From: Sabellastarte sp. h YS-2021
Taxonomy: Eukaryota; Annelida; Polychaeta; Sabellida; Sabellidae
NCBI GenBank assembly: GCA_964017235.1
Contig: OZ024938.1
Span: 48,272,332 to 48,336,331 of the forward strand
DNA: 64,000 nt
Direction: 5' to 3'
Within the stretch, counting starts at the first letter, position 1, and the number at the start of each line of letters is the position of its first letter. The notes under the pieces were generated by a model. It did no database searches. It worked only from the letters and a program-made list of their open reading frames with translations, and was not told the DNA's origin. Of this stretch, positions 61,401-63,669 are shown piece after piece. The position numbers and the translations under genes were made by a program.

Positions 61401-62607
61401 TTATAAAGAAATAATATAATGGAACATAATAAGCCTATCATGATTATAATAAATGTGGAAATTTACACTTGAGGTGGAGTTATGAGCTTAGTTTCCAAAT
61501 CCATGTATTTCCCCAAAGTTTACTCAAGCCAATTATTTTTTATTATTTTTCAGATAATTGCAGTTTTAAACTGGATGTGATATTCATCATTGACAATTCC
61601 TATAGTATGGACAATAACCTAATGACGGATAGTAGTATATGGGATCAAGTTAAGGGGGCAGTGTACTATGTCGCAGAGCAGACTGTTGTTGGTGAAGATT
61701 TTGTACAACTTTCAGTGGTAACATATGATGCTGAAAACCCCCTGCTTTGGAACCTAGGAGATCATGCTTCTTTTGATATGGATCAAATTAAGTCAAATGT
61801 CAGGAATATTAGCCTTTCAAGGAATATCAGAACGCCAGCTGAAGCTTTGGATGTAGTAAACACACAGATACTGGGGACGAATGTGGATAGAGCAGATGCA
61901 AGAAACATTGTCATTCTAATAAGTGATGGAGATGAAAGCAACACCGACCTCCTTCAACAAGCAAATATGATACAACAAGCATCAGAGTAAGTTAAATGTG
62001 TATTCTGTATAGTACATTTCTATTACAAATAATTAATTAAACTGACTGATGTGCAATTGTGGCTAATGGGCCAATTACAGTACTGTTGTAAGATAGTGGT
62101 GTTATTTATAGATTCGTGTATAAAGAGCTAAATTGATATGAATTATTTTTCTCTTGACCACGATTACAAGGAAGGCTGTGTTTTCCTTGAACCATCACCA
62201 CAATTATGGGAATTTTTGTTAATATATAACAAGTATGAATGAAGGGTGTGTTCATCCAACTTATGGGGGCATTATTTGGCTGTACATATCTTTGGTGACA
62301 GACCTCAAGTGTCACTAATTATTCTGAGATACTGACATTAATAAAAATTAAAATGAAACTACGGACTCATTATTTTTATATATTACTTGGAGTGAATAGC
62401 TTCCATATAATTTGAAATTTTGTTTGTTGCAGATTTGATGGGTATTCTGATACTTACAGGTTGTTCATCATTGGCACAGATGATGATGCAGTTTCCAAGC
62501 TTCAGGTAGATTTGAATCAACAGAACAGAGAGAATGTGTACCACTTATCTGAGTCTGTTGCGAGTCCTATAGCTCGGACACTTGAGGACATTGCATGTGA
62601 AGCATAG
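19270..62607 (+). CDS. Membrane-tethered CILP-like protein with TSP1, Ig and C-terminal vWA domains
   Basis: From the ATG at 27,649 the exons are 27649-28075, 31591-31779, 46112-46264, 48724-48891, 49176-49469, 49670-49778, 51694-51851, 53981-54232 (end uncertain), 54780-55141, 56937-57057, 59523-60911, 61554-61986 and 62433-62607. Their lengths sum to 4230 bp, a closed frame of about 1,409 residues. An alternative start cassette lies at 19270-19480 plus 20036-20200. The order is tail and TM, stalk, two TSP1, CILP-like unit, Ig, CILP central and C-terminal regions, multibasic site, vWA. Human CILP is a secreted matrix protein cut by furin-like proteases. Here a TM anchor is added at the N-terminus and a vWA domain at the C-terminus. 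One in-frame TGA (48738-48740) lies in the second TSP1 exon. Likely a cell-surface adhesion or matrix receptor, which is inference. Confidence 0.8.
20036..20200 (+). CDS. Extra stalk exon (cassette A)
   Basis: An exon of 165 bp, phase 1-1 (acceptor TTTTAATTAAG, donor ATTACTG|GTATGT). It encodes 55 residues rich in Thr, Ser and Glu (GTVTTTEESTTQ, GTGTTITG), as in an O-glycosylated stalk. The next phase 1 exon of the right type is at 46,112, or at 31,591 if stalks are combined. No TSP1 exon follows between 20.2 and 27.6 kb, where a Harbinger transposon sits. It lacks the D-Y-S-I end of the other stalk exons. Confidence 0.6.
20440..20612 (-). repeat. SINE1, old copy
   Basis: Reversed SINE1 body: GGTATGGAGGGAAACAGTGCA, CAGTTGGTCAGGATACC, CCAATTTAAGTCATAG and TTACCACTAGAGCAC (A-box end). 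An open reading frame spanning it is accidental. Confidence 0.55.
20764..21380. repeat. Harbinger left subterminal repeat region
   Basis: A GC-rich region of repeated short words: AGTCCCAGGCGTCCTCAGG, GTCGGTTGTGGTCGGTTGGG, CCGACTAAGGGTAACCGACC and GGACGCCTGGGACC, on both strands. The same words recur at 25,370-25,740. Subterminal arrays of this kind often bind the transposase or its MADF partner. Confidence 0.7.
21383..21389 (+). promoter_or_regulatory. TATA box of the Harbinger MADF gene
   Basis: TATATAA follows a GC-rich stretch and lies about 180 bp before the ATG at 21,564. The position suits a start site near 21,415. Confidence 0.55.
21564..22781 (+). CDS. Harbinger second gene: MADF/Myb-SANT-like DNA-binding protein
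   Basis: 405 residues from ATG. Residues ~1-70 are highly charged (Lys/Arg, then Glu-rich). Residues ~85-185 form a MADF domain: VEFVKLHPELYDKEH, RREALWAEISAELK, VRRWFESQRTRYGKL and KRQSWVYQQMGFLKTH give the three-helix pattern with its conserved Trp and Leu. The C-terminal third is Ser/Thr/Gln-rich and ends in poly-Gln (QQQQQQPQQQ). PIF/Harbinger elements typically encode such a partner, which helps the transposase bind the ends and enter the nucleus. No stop interrupts it. It is convergent with the transposase gene. Confidence 0.9.
   Translation: MRKEKGGKRGRKKMDEREKESQVEERSEVITEEGSERREEEEIQEDPAIGEAVAEEEERCEEDPECHSSAKRARVCATFTDSDEVSIVEFVKLHPELYDKEHSRFHDRNRREALWAEISAELKLQPFDVRRWFESQRTRYGKLSKLQSGQAPREMTKRQSWVYQQMGFLKTHIRRKGANRSSGFEASPNTSKQDESRGSTTDTEHLESSVLRERSQSIITSTPVSTTDSKILEHFEQMRTLISGFMHQKSDRQPFFDYVASEAEKMTQEEFEELKGKIFRDIENIKSNRRRQPLPRRSATVTTESQRVGLLPTTTPQASSSTQAAASSSFVYYTPSPIGFSNPTSVLTVQDEGSRHNLSGILSQLPDLTSTQIVEQPQQQQQQPQQQLFTITTSAPPQQQQQPPQ
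22782..23956. other. Spacer between the two Harbinger genes
   Basis: AT-rich, with C/A-rich stretches (CCCAATACCAAACATAACCCCC) and a 43-bp minisatellite near its right end. Both genes end toward it, so it holds their 3' ends. An AGTCC...GGACT hairpin occurs twice at about 23,897-23,945, just past the transposase stop. Confidence 0.6.
23591..23866. repeat. 43-bp minisatellite, about 6.4 copies
   Basis: The unit begins GTTTGTCTGTTTGTCC and includes AAGTTATGCTTGGCATGGG. Repeats start at 23,591, 23,634, 23,677, 23,720, 23,763, 23,806 and 23,849. The first four are nearly identical and the last ones differ by a few bases. Because 43 is not a multiple of three and the unit has no stop, all three plus frames stay open across it. 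Confidence 0.95.
23957..25273 (-). CDS. PIF/Harbinger transposase (DDE nuclease)
   Basis: 438 residues from ATG, uninterrupted. The N-terminal ~70 residues are Pro-rich. A helix-turn-helix-like stretch follows (YTSLSCQFRVGRSTISKFLP). The DDE_Tnp_4 nuclease has its first Asp in GALDGKHV, the typical SGALYHNYKGFFSIVMLALVD strand, the second Asp in FILADDAF, LMKPYGRRLLT, and the Glu in RRVVENAFGILVSRFRV. It ends VLHNILRS and an acidic tail with a run of Asp. All three catalytic residues are present and the length is normal for the family, so this copy may encode an active enzyme. Confidence 0.95.
   Translation of the reverse strand: MPPFNGRQIQQQLRAFLVFIHLQIIMYFHFLRQAQQPPPPPPAPPAPIQRPRRRHNMWVRPWLLQREERGAYHNIMADLYATDIPGFTNYMRMTPEFFEMMKTRLEPRLARQATNYRAPISVGEKLALTIRYLATGESYTSLSCQFRVGRSTISKFLPEVCRAIQDEFTREYLKCPTTPDEWKELEREFRIRWNVPHALGALDGKHVALKKPKNSGALYHNYKGFFSIVMLALVDGQYKFRWVDVGTEGSCSDAQIFNASQLKRRIEDGRIGFPDPAPITQGGTDVPYFILADDAFALKTWLMKPYGRRLLTREERIANYRISRGRRVVENAFGILVSRFRVMRTTIELPPETVREVVMTCVVLHNILRSQYQGQPAGQQPGGDDDDDDDVPGDCGLIGGAAGGGQDRNPAREAKRQRDYLKDYFNNEGAVAWQDGRI
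25370..25746. repeat. Harbinger right subterminal repeat region and end
   Basis: Repeated GGCCTGAGGAGGCCTGAGGA, CCTGAGGCGTCCTGAGGTG and CTTAGTCGGTTCTTAGTCCC words on both strands, then the inverted end TGGTGGAACA near 25,730. Same word set as the left end. Confidence 0.7.
25750..26380. other. Right flank of Harbinger, nothing recognised
   Basis: AT-rich host DNA. No gene or repeat that I can support. Confidence 0.4.
26381..26620 (+). other. Open stretch, possible unknown exon
   Basis: 79 codons without a stop. The end (KKKIYHDYENPDVALKLVAIL) has a more protein-like composition than its surroundings, and a TTCAAAGCAG acceptor-like site lies inside it. There is no ATG in good context and no recognised domain. 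It could be part of a decayed gene or chance. Confidence 0.2.
26645..27034 (+). other. Open stretch after a splice-acceptor-like site
   Basis: 130 open codons directly after TTTATTTATAG. The sequence is hydrophilic (EGGEGKHFAQSGTKVSSTYQ, HQRKKLKQPNNIKLHGSK), then HVRPNIEM and a hydrophobic end. It is long for AT-rich DNA. No domain recognised. It could be an unannotated exon upstream of 27,649 or a relic. Confidence 0.25.
27541..27590. repeat. Poly-C / poly-A simple sequence
   Basis: AACACCCCCCCCCTC is followed by a run of 14 A. Simple sequence just before the first exon. Confidence 0.8.
27649..28075 (+). CDS. Plus gene first exon (cassette B): cytoplasmic tail and TM anchor
   Basis: 142 codons from ATG (MAGTDGNANTSTSNRSDYAK), chosen because the upstream frame has only a GTG. 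The tail of about 117 residues carries PHIYQPLQ and NDAYEEI, matching HIYQTP and NPYEEL of the minus paralog. A basic KKSSRKK precedes a strong helix (CALVITCIVLLLTVILAVAI) and ends SVVLLKG at AAAAG|GTAAGA, phase 1. Type II orientation by the positive-inside rule. No signal peptide. Confidence 0.8.
28252..28506. repeat. MITE with ~40-bp terminal inverted repeats
   Basis: The left end CAGGGGCAGTATTCATTAAC, then ATTCCTAGTCTTAGTCC, is mirrored by the right end, whose complement reads CAGGGCGGTATTGACTAACA, then TTCCTATCTTAGTC. It is about 255 bp and AT-rich inside. No clear target duplication. A lone left end of the same kind lies at 46,514. Confidence 0.8.
28771..29535. repeat. Repeat array built on ATTCTTAGAAT
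   Basis: Two copies of CCCAGGGCC(T/C)GTATTCACAAAG, at about 28,772 and 28,949, each lead into ATTCTTAGAATT words. From 28,949 to 29,530 such words (TTCTTAGAATT, TTCTAAGAATAAG) recur on both strands more than fifteen times. The right part carries TTTGTGAATAG, the complement of CTATTCACAAA near the left. It looks like one or two nested MITEs whose ends have expanded. Confidence 0.7.
29880..31370 (+). pseudogene. LINE fragment (CR1/L2-like), internally deleted
   Basis: Frames with several breaks read, in order: KRKMAPLFPDTGFVNSDVLS, NLKALWNTFKKILHKSS, LSTMEPVSEGDILKILNSSP, PKPTSLVNG, KLLQNYTCHPLF / KPNLDRNLLKNYRPVSN (reverse transcriptase motif), LIEKVVAKQLNSYIDNEM and IAASMDSGKVVAFT. After a jump over the catalytic Asp region comes NVAKLQKIQNALCRIVF, the C-terminal block. 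The catalytic centre is deleted. It resembles the fragment at 9,985. A 39-bp SINE2 tail is inserted at 30,222. Confidence 0.7.
30222..30260 (-). repeat. 39-bp SINE2 tail insertion with 12-bp target duplication
   Basis: GGGGTTTTACGTCCCGTTCA plus ACAGCCAG is the reverse of the SINE2 3' end. It is flanked by the identical 12-mer TGGAACAGTCAA at 30,210-30,221 and 30,261-30,272, so it is a true insertion, extremely 5'-truncated, and not a deletion remnant. Confidence 0.85.
31591..31779 (+). CDS. Plus gene exon 2 (cassette B): stalk
   Basis: An exon of 189 bp, phase 1-1 (acceptor TTTTAAGCAG, donor GAAAAAG|GTTTGT). It encodes ALQPVITYVPVIVLPGTTRD, then a Ser/Thr-rich run (SSTTKTTSTSSAETTT) and TREDYSIEKG. 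The end matches the minus-gene stalk (RRDNYSIAAG) but lacks its multibasic motif. Confidence 0.7.
32395..32770. repeat. Degenerate tandem repeat, three copies
   Basis: ATGTTATATCTATTATAGTG, ATGTTATAACTATATCGGTA and ATGTTATAGCTATTATGGTG each lead into TATGCAAATA and TATTTTGGGAGC-like words. Spacing is uneven (about 180 and 105 bp). Confidence 0.6.
32880..33335. repeat. Diverged tandem duplication of ~245 bp
   Basis: GAAAGGTTGCACCTTTTGCA / GGAAGGCTGCACCCTATCAA, AAATGGGTTAGCTGACAACA / GAATGGGTTGGCTGAAGAAA and GCAAGAGCTGGTCC / GAAAGAGCTGTTCC occur in the same order about 245 bp apart. Old and noncoding. Confidence 0.55.
33452..33472. repeat. (TA)n microsatellite
   Basis: A pure alternating TA run flanked by ATGTATA and CATAAAAC. 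Confidence 0.85.
33473..35214. other. Intron sequence before DIRS element 2
   Basis: AT-rich. Contains the repeat shared with 40,188 (at 34,005) and, from about 34,915, a GGTCACC/AAGGTGGCC-rich stretch that is probably the trailing noncoding end of DIRS element 2. A minus-strand open frame at 33,498-33,884 shows no known domain and may be chance. Confidence 0.4.
34005..34103 (+). repeat. ~95-bp repeat shared with 40,188
   Basis: TTTGAGAACATTAAAACAGA and AAGTGTTTACTTTATGCCAT, then GTAGGGACATAAATTATAAT, are about 90% identical to the copy inside the SINE at 40.1 kb. No inverted ends are seen. Confidence 0.8.
35215..36190 (-). pseudogene. DIRS element 2: tyrosine recombinase region
   Basis: N-terminal DNA-binding half (FRPATTRTYDSMFRLFLAF). 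Catalytic half with YFSFLRLSN (Arg), IVKWTKT (Lys), HAFRRSGATHAF (H-x-x-R), HGTW, and VWRYI (Tyr). The region is broken but all catalytic signatures are recognisable. Confidence 0.85.
36227..38535 (-). pseudogene. DIRS element 2: reverse transcriptase-RNase H region
   Basis: Reverse transcriptase signatures RVNIDLSFPQG, KVDISRAFRHIKLDP, LPFGYRNGSALFQ and NYIDDILG. RNase H signatures SIELDASLQGLG, HLEMLNILAAV, CDNWAVVQVLN and THIPGKKNVISDLLSRW. A lysine- and serine-rich extension precedes the polymerase. The family is as for element 1, at clear sequence distance. Confidence 0.85.
38553..39582 (-). pseudogene. DIRS element 2: gag-like region
   Basis: The start has a paired-cysteine cluster (CSACGGQH...PKCQH), then an acidic Ser/Thr-rich stretch, the shared VPWPQNHVLSG and SYDSLSTFQWMAGF block, and a C-terminal Cys/His cluster (CKFFQSGKCAHKSDH, HICSFCHSQGKKF) of the CCCH kind. 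Probably binds RNA. Given as one region without resolving frames. Confidence 0.65.
39583..40089. other. Leading flank of DIRS element 2
   Basis: AT-rich noncoding sequence, probably the 5' noncoding end of the element. Two similar ACATGATATAAA / ATATGATATAAA words about 120 bp apart hint at repeats, but I cannot define termini. Confidence 0.35.
40090..40399 (+). repeat. SINE1, old copy interrupted by a 95-bp repeat
   Basis: The A box survives as AGTGGTATAGCGGTTA, and the B-box region is worn (AGTTTGAATTTCAG). The body GGAAAATTGGTAGGTTT is cut by a copy of the 34,005 repeat (40,188-40,283). It resumes GATTTACAGTGCAAAATC and ends CTGTCACAATATGAGCC plus GGCTGTTGAACAC. The end is like the SINE2 tail, which suggests related 3' ends. 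Confidence 0.65.
40188..40283 (+). repeat. 95-bp repeat nested in a SINE
   Basis: TTTGAGAACATTTATACAGA and GTGTTTACTTTATGCCATGT are about 90% identical to the copy at 34,005. It splits the SINE body, so it inserted after the SINE. Confidence 0.8.
40400..41985. other. Intron, low-complexity, no gene
   Basis: Very AT-rich, with (TAA)n near 41,160 and T-rich runs at 41,640-41,780. Open frames here follow from the T-rich composition. A LINE ORF1 was looked for before 41,988 and not found. Confidence 0.45.
41988..45840 (+). pseudogene. Tx1/L1-like LINE, decayed
   Basis: The endonuclease part reads IISFHCQGICNKGKRYDVIN, LQDTHL (the usual Glu of QETHL is Asp), IYGPNTDD, WCGDFNLTVNP and YKSDHSILYMS. 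The reverse transcriptase part reads TPGIDGFPAEF, CLPKKGKQRQ, WRPLSMLSVLYK, GCRQGDPISPYLY and YTDDTTLFL. Near the end there is a zinc-finger block (PLCSRCNTTSKSILHLLAQC). Stops and frame changes break it, including a TAG at 42,366-42,368, one near 42,926 and shifts near 43.5 and 43.8 kb. It lies in sense in the host intron. The AATAAAAAAATTGG near 45,825 may be its tail. No ORF1 is recognised. Confidence 0.85.
46112..46264 (+). CDS. Plus gene exon: TSP1 repeat 1
   Basis: An exon of 153 bp, phase 1-1 (acceptor ACGCATTGCAG, donor CAACAG|GTAAAT). It encodes AGTWAAWNSYSTCSVTCGGG, then KTRTRVCETSDCVG and CNSAACPAT: a full TSP1 repeat with WxxW, CSVTCG and six cysteines. It pairs with the minus exon at 2797. 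Confidence 0.9.
46514..46570 (+). repeat. Single MITE end, same family as 28,252
   Basis: CAGGGCCAGTATTCACTAAC followed by ATTCCTATCTTAGTCTTAG matches the termini of the element at 28,252-28,506. No matching right end was found downstream. Confidence 0.65.
47149..47640 (-). other. Antisense open stretches, unknown
   Basis: Two minus-strand frames (47,637-47,449 and 47,388-47,149) contain protein-like text such as IHRLVVKVVETEKSHEKLKA and KTDKLGPPSRPILTKLIDLG. They are separated by a stop. It could be a decayed gene piece or retrocopy in the host intron. No domain is recognised. Confidence 0.2.
48724..48891 (+). CDS. Plus gene exon: TSP1 repeat 2, with in-frame TGA
   Basis: An exon of 168 bp, phase 1-1 (acceptor CATTTACAG, donor CCCTGTCCAG|GTATAT). 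After the split codon it reads VIYGT-stop-NTWPGWGECSS, then TCGGGSRTRIRECV, DCVGNQ and CNAHPCPG. The TGA at 48738-48740 stands where the minus paralog has the first Trp of VWSSWQSW, so one G-to-A change in a TGG explains it. The rest of the repeat is well conserved, which argues for a recent change or an allele. Both exon borders are phase 1, so skipping the exon removes 56 residues and keeps the frame. Confidence 0.8.
48957..49102 (+). repeat. SINE2 copy
   Basis: AGGTCCTCGGTGGCCTAGTG (A box), GGTTCGACTCC (B box), then GACAATGGTCAAGATCTG, and the end CTGGCTGTTGAACGGGATGC. About 85% like the copy at 7043. Confidence 0.8.
49176..49469 (+). CDS. Plus gene exon: Cys-rich CILP-like unit
   Basis: An exon of 294 bp, phase 1-1 (acceptor CTTTTTTAG, donor AAAACAG|GTTTAT). 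It encodes DCNMNCGLGTVAGNCSYCIC, SYSGQIFSQDGSILLVNVSI, ILFTTSSDGRFSLVQVC and EYVFHADGY. The pattern (Cys cluster, short beta strands, D-G-R-F turn) fits the post-TSP1 segment of CILP. Counterpart of the minus exon at 1334. Confidence 0.8.
49670..49778 (+). CDS. Plus gene exon: Ig domain, first half
   Basis: An exon of 109 bp, phase 1 in and 2 out (acceptor CTCTTTTCAG, donor GAATG|GTGAAT). It encodes VHLRIKKQPMSKYLVTGD, then LLCCHATGSPEPEYYEW with the first Ig Cys and the Trp split by the intron. Confidence 0.85.
49779..51693. other. Intron inside the Ig domain
   Basis: AT-rich. The right part (about 51,270-51,690) includes a LINE-like zinc-finger fragment. Nothing else recognised. Confidence 0.4.
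51450..51682 (+). pseudogene. Possible LINE C-terminal zinc-finger fragment
   Basis: ISERICKLCKQDIDDEIRFV followed by YVCPKLDCERL resembles the C-x-x-C...D-E-I-H-F...C-P pattern at the C-terminus of many LINE polyproteins. The fragment stops a few bases before a host exon. No polymerase motif is seen. Confidence 0.45.
51694..51851 (+). CDS. Plus gene exon: Ig domain, second half
   Basis: An exon of 158 bp, phase 2 in and 1 out (acceptor TTTTTTAATAG, donor ATCAAAG|GTACTA). It encodes YKDGNVLFTLLGSGESQLQI, then TTEDAGTYSCRANN with the D-x-G-x-Y-x-C signature, and AAVTIKG. A standard C2/I-set ending. Confidence 0.9.
51852..53980. other. Intron, nothing firmly recognised
   Basis: A plus-strand open stretch at 52,808-53,148 (YEYYRHRMDHNKAKLSIRRN in one frame) has no known domain and no splice context. 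The rest is AT-rich. Confidence 0.4.
53981..54232 (+). CDS. Plus gene exon: Cys-rich CILP middle segment (3' border uncertain)
   Basis: Acceptor GTTTCAACAG, phase 1. It encodes DNKADLCQSTPQSKIIKL, PDGCSWNG, CSGSPCRGNGSLDGKC, TDHCCSPISY and VTGCG, the Cys-rich stretch between Ig and the C-terminal half in CILP. The donor at 54,232 (CTGTG|GTTGTT) keeps frame with the next exon. The coding text continues with CSKCAESSKMLHGK to a second possible donor at 54,276, which matches CILP better but breaks the frame, unless a small exon lies between. Confidence 0.6.
54780..55141 (+). CDS. Plus gene exon: CILP carboxypeptidase-regulatory-like fold
   Basis: Acceptor GTATTTCTAG, phase 1; donor TATACA|GTTAGA, phase 0. 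It encodes VGGRDEKYISIYLNGENVAR, SQADGTFKLQIPSD, VIVPAESSGNVHITIRMVKR and IPADSVYTPDGEPYT. The A-D-G-x-F turn and the PYT end fit the CILP segment before its V-D-P motif. Confidence 0.75.
55142..56936. other. Intron with one TIR element
   Basis: AT-rich. Contains the AACGTTT-rich element at 56,079-56,872, which ends only 64 bp before the next exon. A short (AT)n run lies at about 55,805. Confidence 0.5.
56079..56872. mobile_element. Nonautonomous TIR element rich in AACGTTT words
   Basis: A perfect 14-bp inverted repeat ATCCCAGTAAACAT (56,079-56,092) / ATGTTTACTGGGAT (56,859-56,872). Inside, AAACGTTT, AAATGTTT and their complements recur dozens of times, except for a 56,450-56,690 block of different sequence that may be a nested insertion. 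No open gene. No target duplication is evident. Confidence 0.7.
56937..57057 (+). CDS. Plus gene exon: CILP V-D-P segment
   Basis: An exon of 121 bp. Acceptor ATGTTTGTAG, phase 0. It encodes GLVSLTVGVVDPNDISSLAT, then APGDFSTVNEEGELERLTSAG. This fits the V-D-P-R-D...P-G-D-(F/L)-S...L motif that I recall from CILP. The next exon continues MLAIDL only if the donor is CAG|GCAGGT, a GC-type donor. The nearby GT would shift the frame. Confidence 0.75.
57258..57474 (+). repeat. SINE1 with target duplication
   Basis: Body with GTGCAGTGGTAACACAGTCG (A-box region), GGAAAGCTGGTAGTTG and CTATATGTACTGGTTCC. A perfect 10-bp duplication TCTTACTCAG flanks it (57,248-57,257 and 57,475-57,484). The B box is mutated (CGTTAAAATCC). 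Confidence 0.8.
58590..58800 (-). pseudogene. Tx1/L1-like LINE fragment
   Basis: Minus-strand text TTDKIKSILNMWQGRVLTLK, then GRIFTLKSLVL, is the block after the reverse transcriptase thumb in Tx1/L1-type LINEs (compare IKIWNKRYLTPLGKITVIK in the element at 42 kb). Only this block is recognisable. Confidence 0.6.
58941..59152. repeat. Tandem duplication, 109-bp period, two copies
   Basis: TTTACTGTTTTACGTGGTTA / TTTACTGTTTTACTTGGTCA, TATCACAGAAGTGATGACTT / TATCACAGAAGTGATAAGTT and AAGCACTAAGCTAACAC / GAGCATTAAGCTAACAC. About 88% identical. Confidence 0.85.
59523..60911 (+). CDS. Plus gene exon: CILP C-terminal region with multibasic site
   Basis: A long exon of 1389 bp, phase 1-1 (acceptor AATTTCAG, donor TTACTG|GTATGA). 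It encodes GMLAIDLKNENGDPLSIPG, VTSEQIGNMT and MKFWQLNHFTGSWEYVAD, then the multibasic EQKTRKRRQITGDTFGQ, then FNLDV-like WYNLDIKVDMGC. This order (M-x-x-V-D, L-W-x-L-x-x-x-T-G-x-W, basic site, N-L-D, C-F-x-K) is that of CILP, where furin-type cleavage separates the two halves. Later parts have ten or more cysteines, an acidic VDDVVVDDDDNGP stretch and several N-glycosylation sites. No stop. Confidence 0.85.
61138..61367 (-). repeat. SINE1, full length, young
   Basis: Reversed full body from GGGGCCACGGTGGCAGAGTG (A box), through GGTTCGATCC (B box), to GTAAAACCCCAAATAAAC. A perfect 14-bp duplication CTCAGGCAGAATTA flanks it (61,124-61,137 and 61,368-61,381). Very like the copy at 641. Confidence 0.9.
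61554..61986 (+). CDS. Plus gene exon: vWA domain, main part
   Basis: An exon of 433 bp, phase 1 in and 2 out (acceptor TATTTTTCAG, donor TCAGA|GTAAGT). It encodes CSFKLDVIFIIDNSYSMD (MIDAS D-x-S-x-S), VGEDFVQLSVVTYDAE, SRNIRTPAEALDVV (MIDAS Thr) and ARNIVILISDGDESN (D-G). All MIDAS ligands are present, so metal-dependent ligand binding, as in integrin and matrix vWA domains, is likely. Confidence 0.9.
62433..62607 (+). CDS. Plus gene last exon: vWA C-terminal end and stop
   Basis: Acceptor TTTGTTGCAG, phase 2. It encodes FDGYSDTYRLFIIGTDDDAV, LQVDLNQQ, NVYHLSESV and IARTLEDIACEA, then TAG at 62605-62607. The I-G-x-x-D-x-A...L pattern and final helix are standard vWA endings. No AATAAA is seen in the next ~300 bp; the first clear one is at 63,872. 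Confidence 0.85.
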
Positions 62608-62712
62608 TATGTGGAACCCATTGCTCTATTGATTTAAACTTTATCTTTGTTTCAGCTCAAGCCATAAAACACTTTTTGCACTGGGTGTTATTCTTCAAGT
62701 ATACTATAACCA

Positions 62713-62992
62713 CAGGTTGCACTAGCGGATCCAGGGGGGCGGGGTTCAGGGGGTTCCACTCCCCCACCCCTTGAAAAATAATGTAAAGGGGTTCAACCTA
62801 AAGTACAAAATTATTTCTTGAGAGTGGTGTTAAATTTACTGGAAATGCAATATATTTTTACCAAAAATTAATTTTTTCCCAGGGGGCATGCCCCCCCGAC
62901 CCCCTTAGTTATGGTATGTCTGATGTGAACCCCCACCTTACTCTGATGAGACTCCCTCCCCCTTACTTAAAATCTGGATCTGCCCCTGGGTT
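62713..62992 (+). mobile_element. MITE with 5-bp target duplication GGTTG
   Basis: Ends CACTAGCGGATCCAG and CTGGATCTGCCCCTG. Flanked by GGTTG on both sides. About 280 bp with G/C runs near the ends and the internal GTTATGGTATGTCTGATG shared with the other copies. No coding content. Confidence 0.85.
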
Positions 62993-63379
62993 GTAACGAT
63001 GATAGTATCCATCTTTATAAGCTATTGCAGTGTACAAAGCCCCTTTGTTTCAGAGGTTTGGCATTAAATCTAATTTTATAGTTTTTAAAGAACTCAAATT
63101 TAACTTGTGATATTTCTTCTAAATATTGGACATTGCTCATAGAGCGCGGACTTCTACTGGGGGTGTTTTTGAAAATTCAGAGATTTTTATATCCAGAATA
63201 TTGTCTGGCTCTTTCTGAAAATGTAATCGCTTCTTCCTTTGGTCCTATCCACATAAAAATTCATGAGAATCCACTCAATACTTTTGGATTGATCTCAAAT
63301 AGATAACAAAATTTATTGAAAATACATTGGGGTTGTATCCAGAATATGGTCTACATCTTTTCCAAAATTAAATCATCAG

Positions 63380-63668
63380 GGGCGGATCCAGCCCTTAAGT
63401 AAGGTGGGGGTTCACATCGAGTAAGGTGGGGGTTCACATTGAGTAAGGTGGGGGTTCACATCAGACATATTATAACTAAGGGGGTCGGGGGGCATGCCCC
63501 CGGGAACAAAATTCATTTTTGGTAAAAATATAGTGCATTTCCTGTTAATTTAACACCACTCTCATGAAATAATTTTGTACTTTGGGTTGAACTCCTTTAC
63601 ATTATTTTTCAAGGGGGGAGTTCGAACCCCCTGAACCCCCCCCCCCCCTCCCCTGGATCTGCTAGTGA
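63380..63668 (-). mobile_element. MITE, same family, inverted, with 5-bp duplication ATCAT
   Basis: Ends CAGGGGCGGATCCAG and CTGGATCTGCTAGTG. Flanked by ATCAT on both sides. In opposite orientation to the copy at 62.7 kb. It has an internal ~22-bp unit (GAGTAAGGTGGGGGTTCACA) three times in a row at about 63,397-63,463. Confidence 0.85.
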
Positions 63669-63669
63669 T

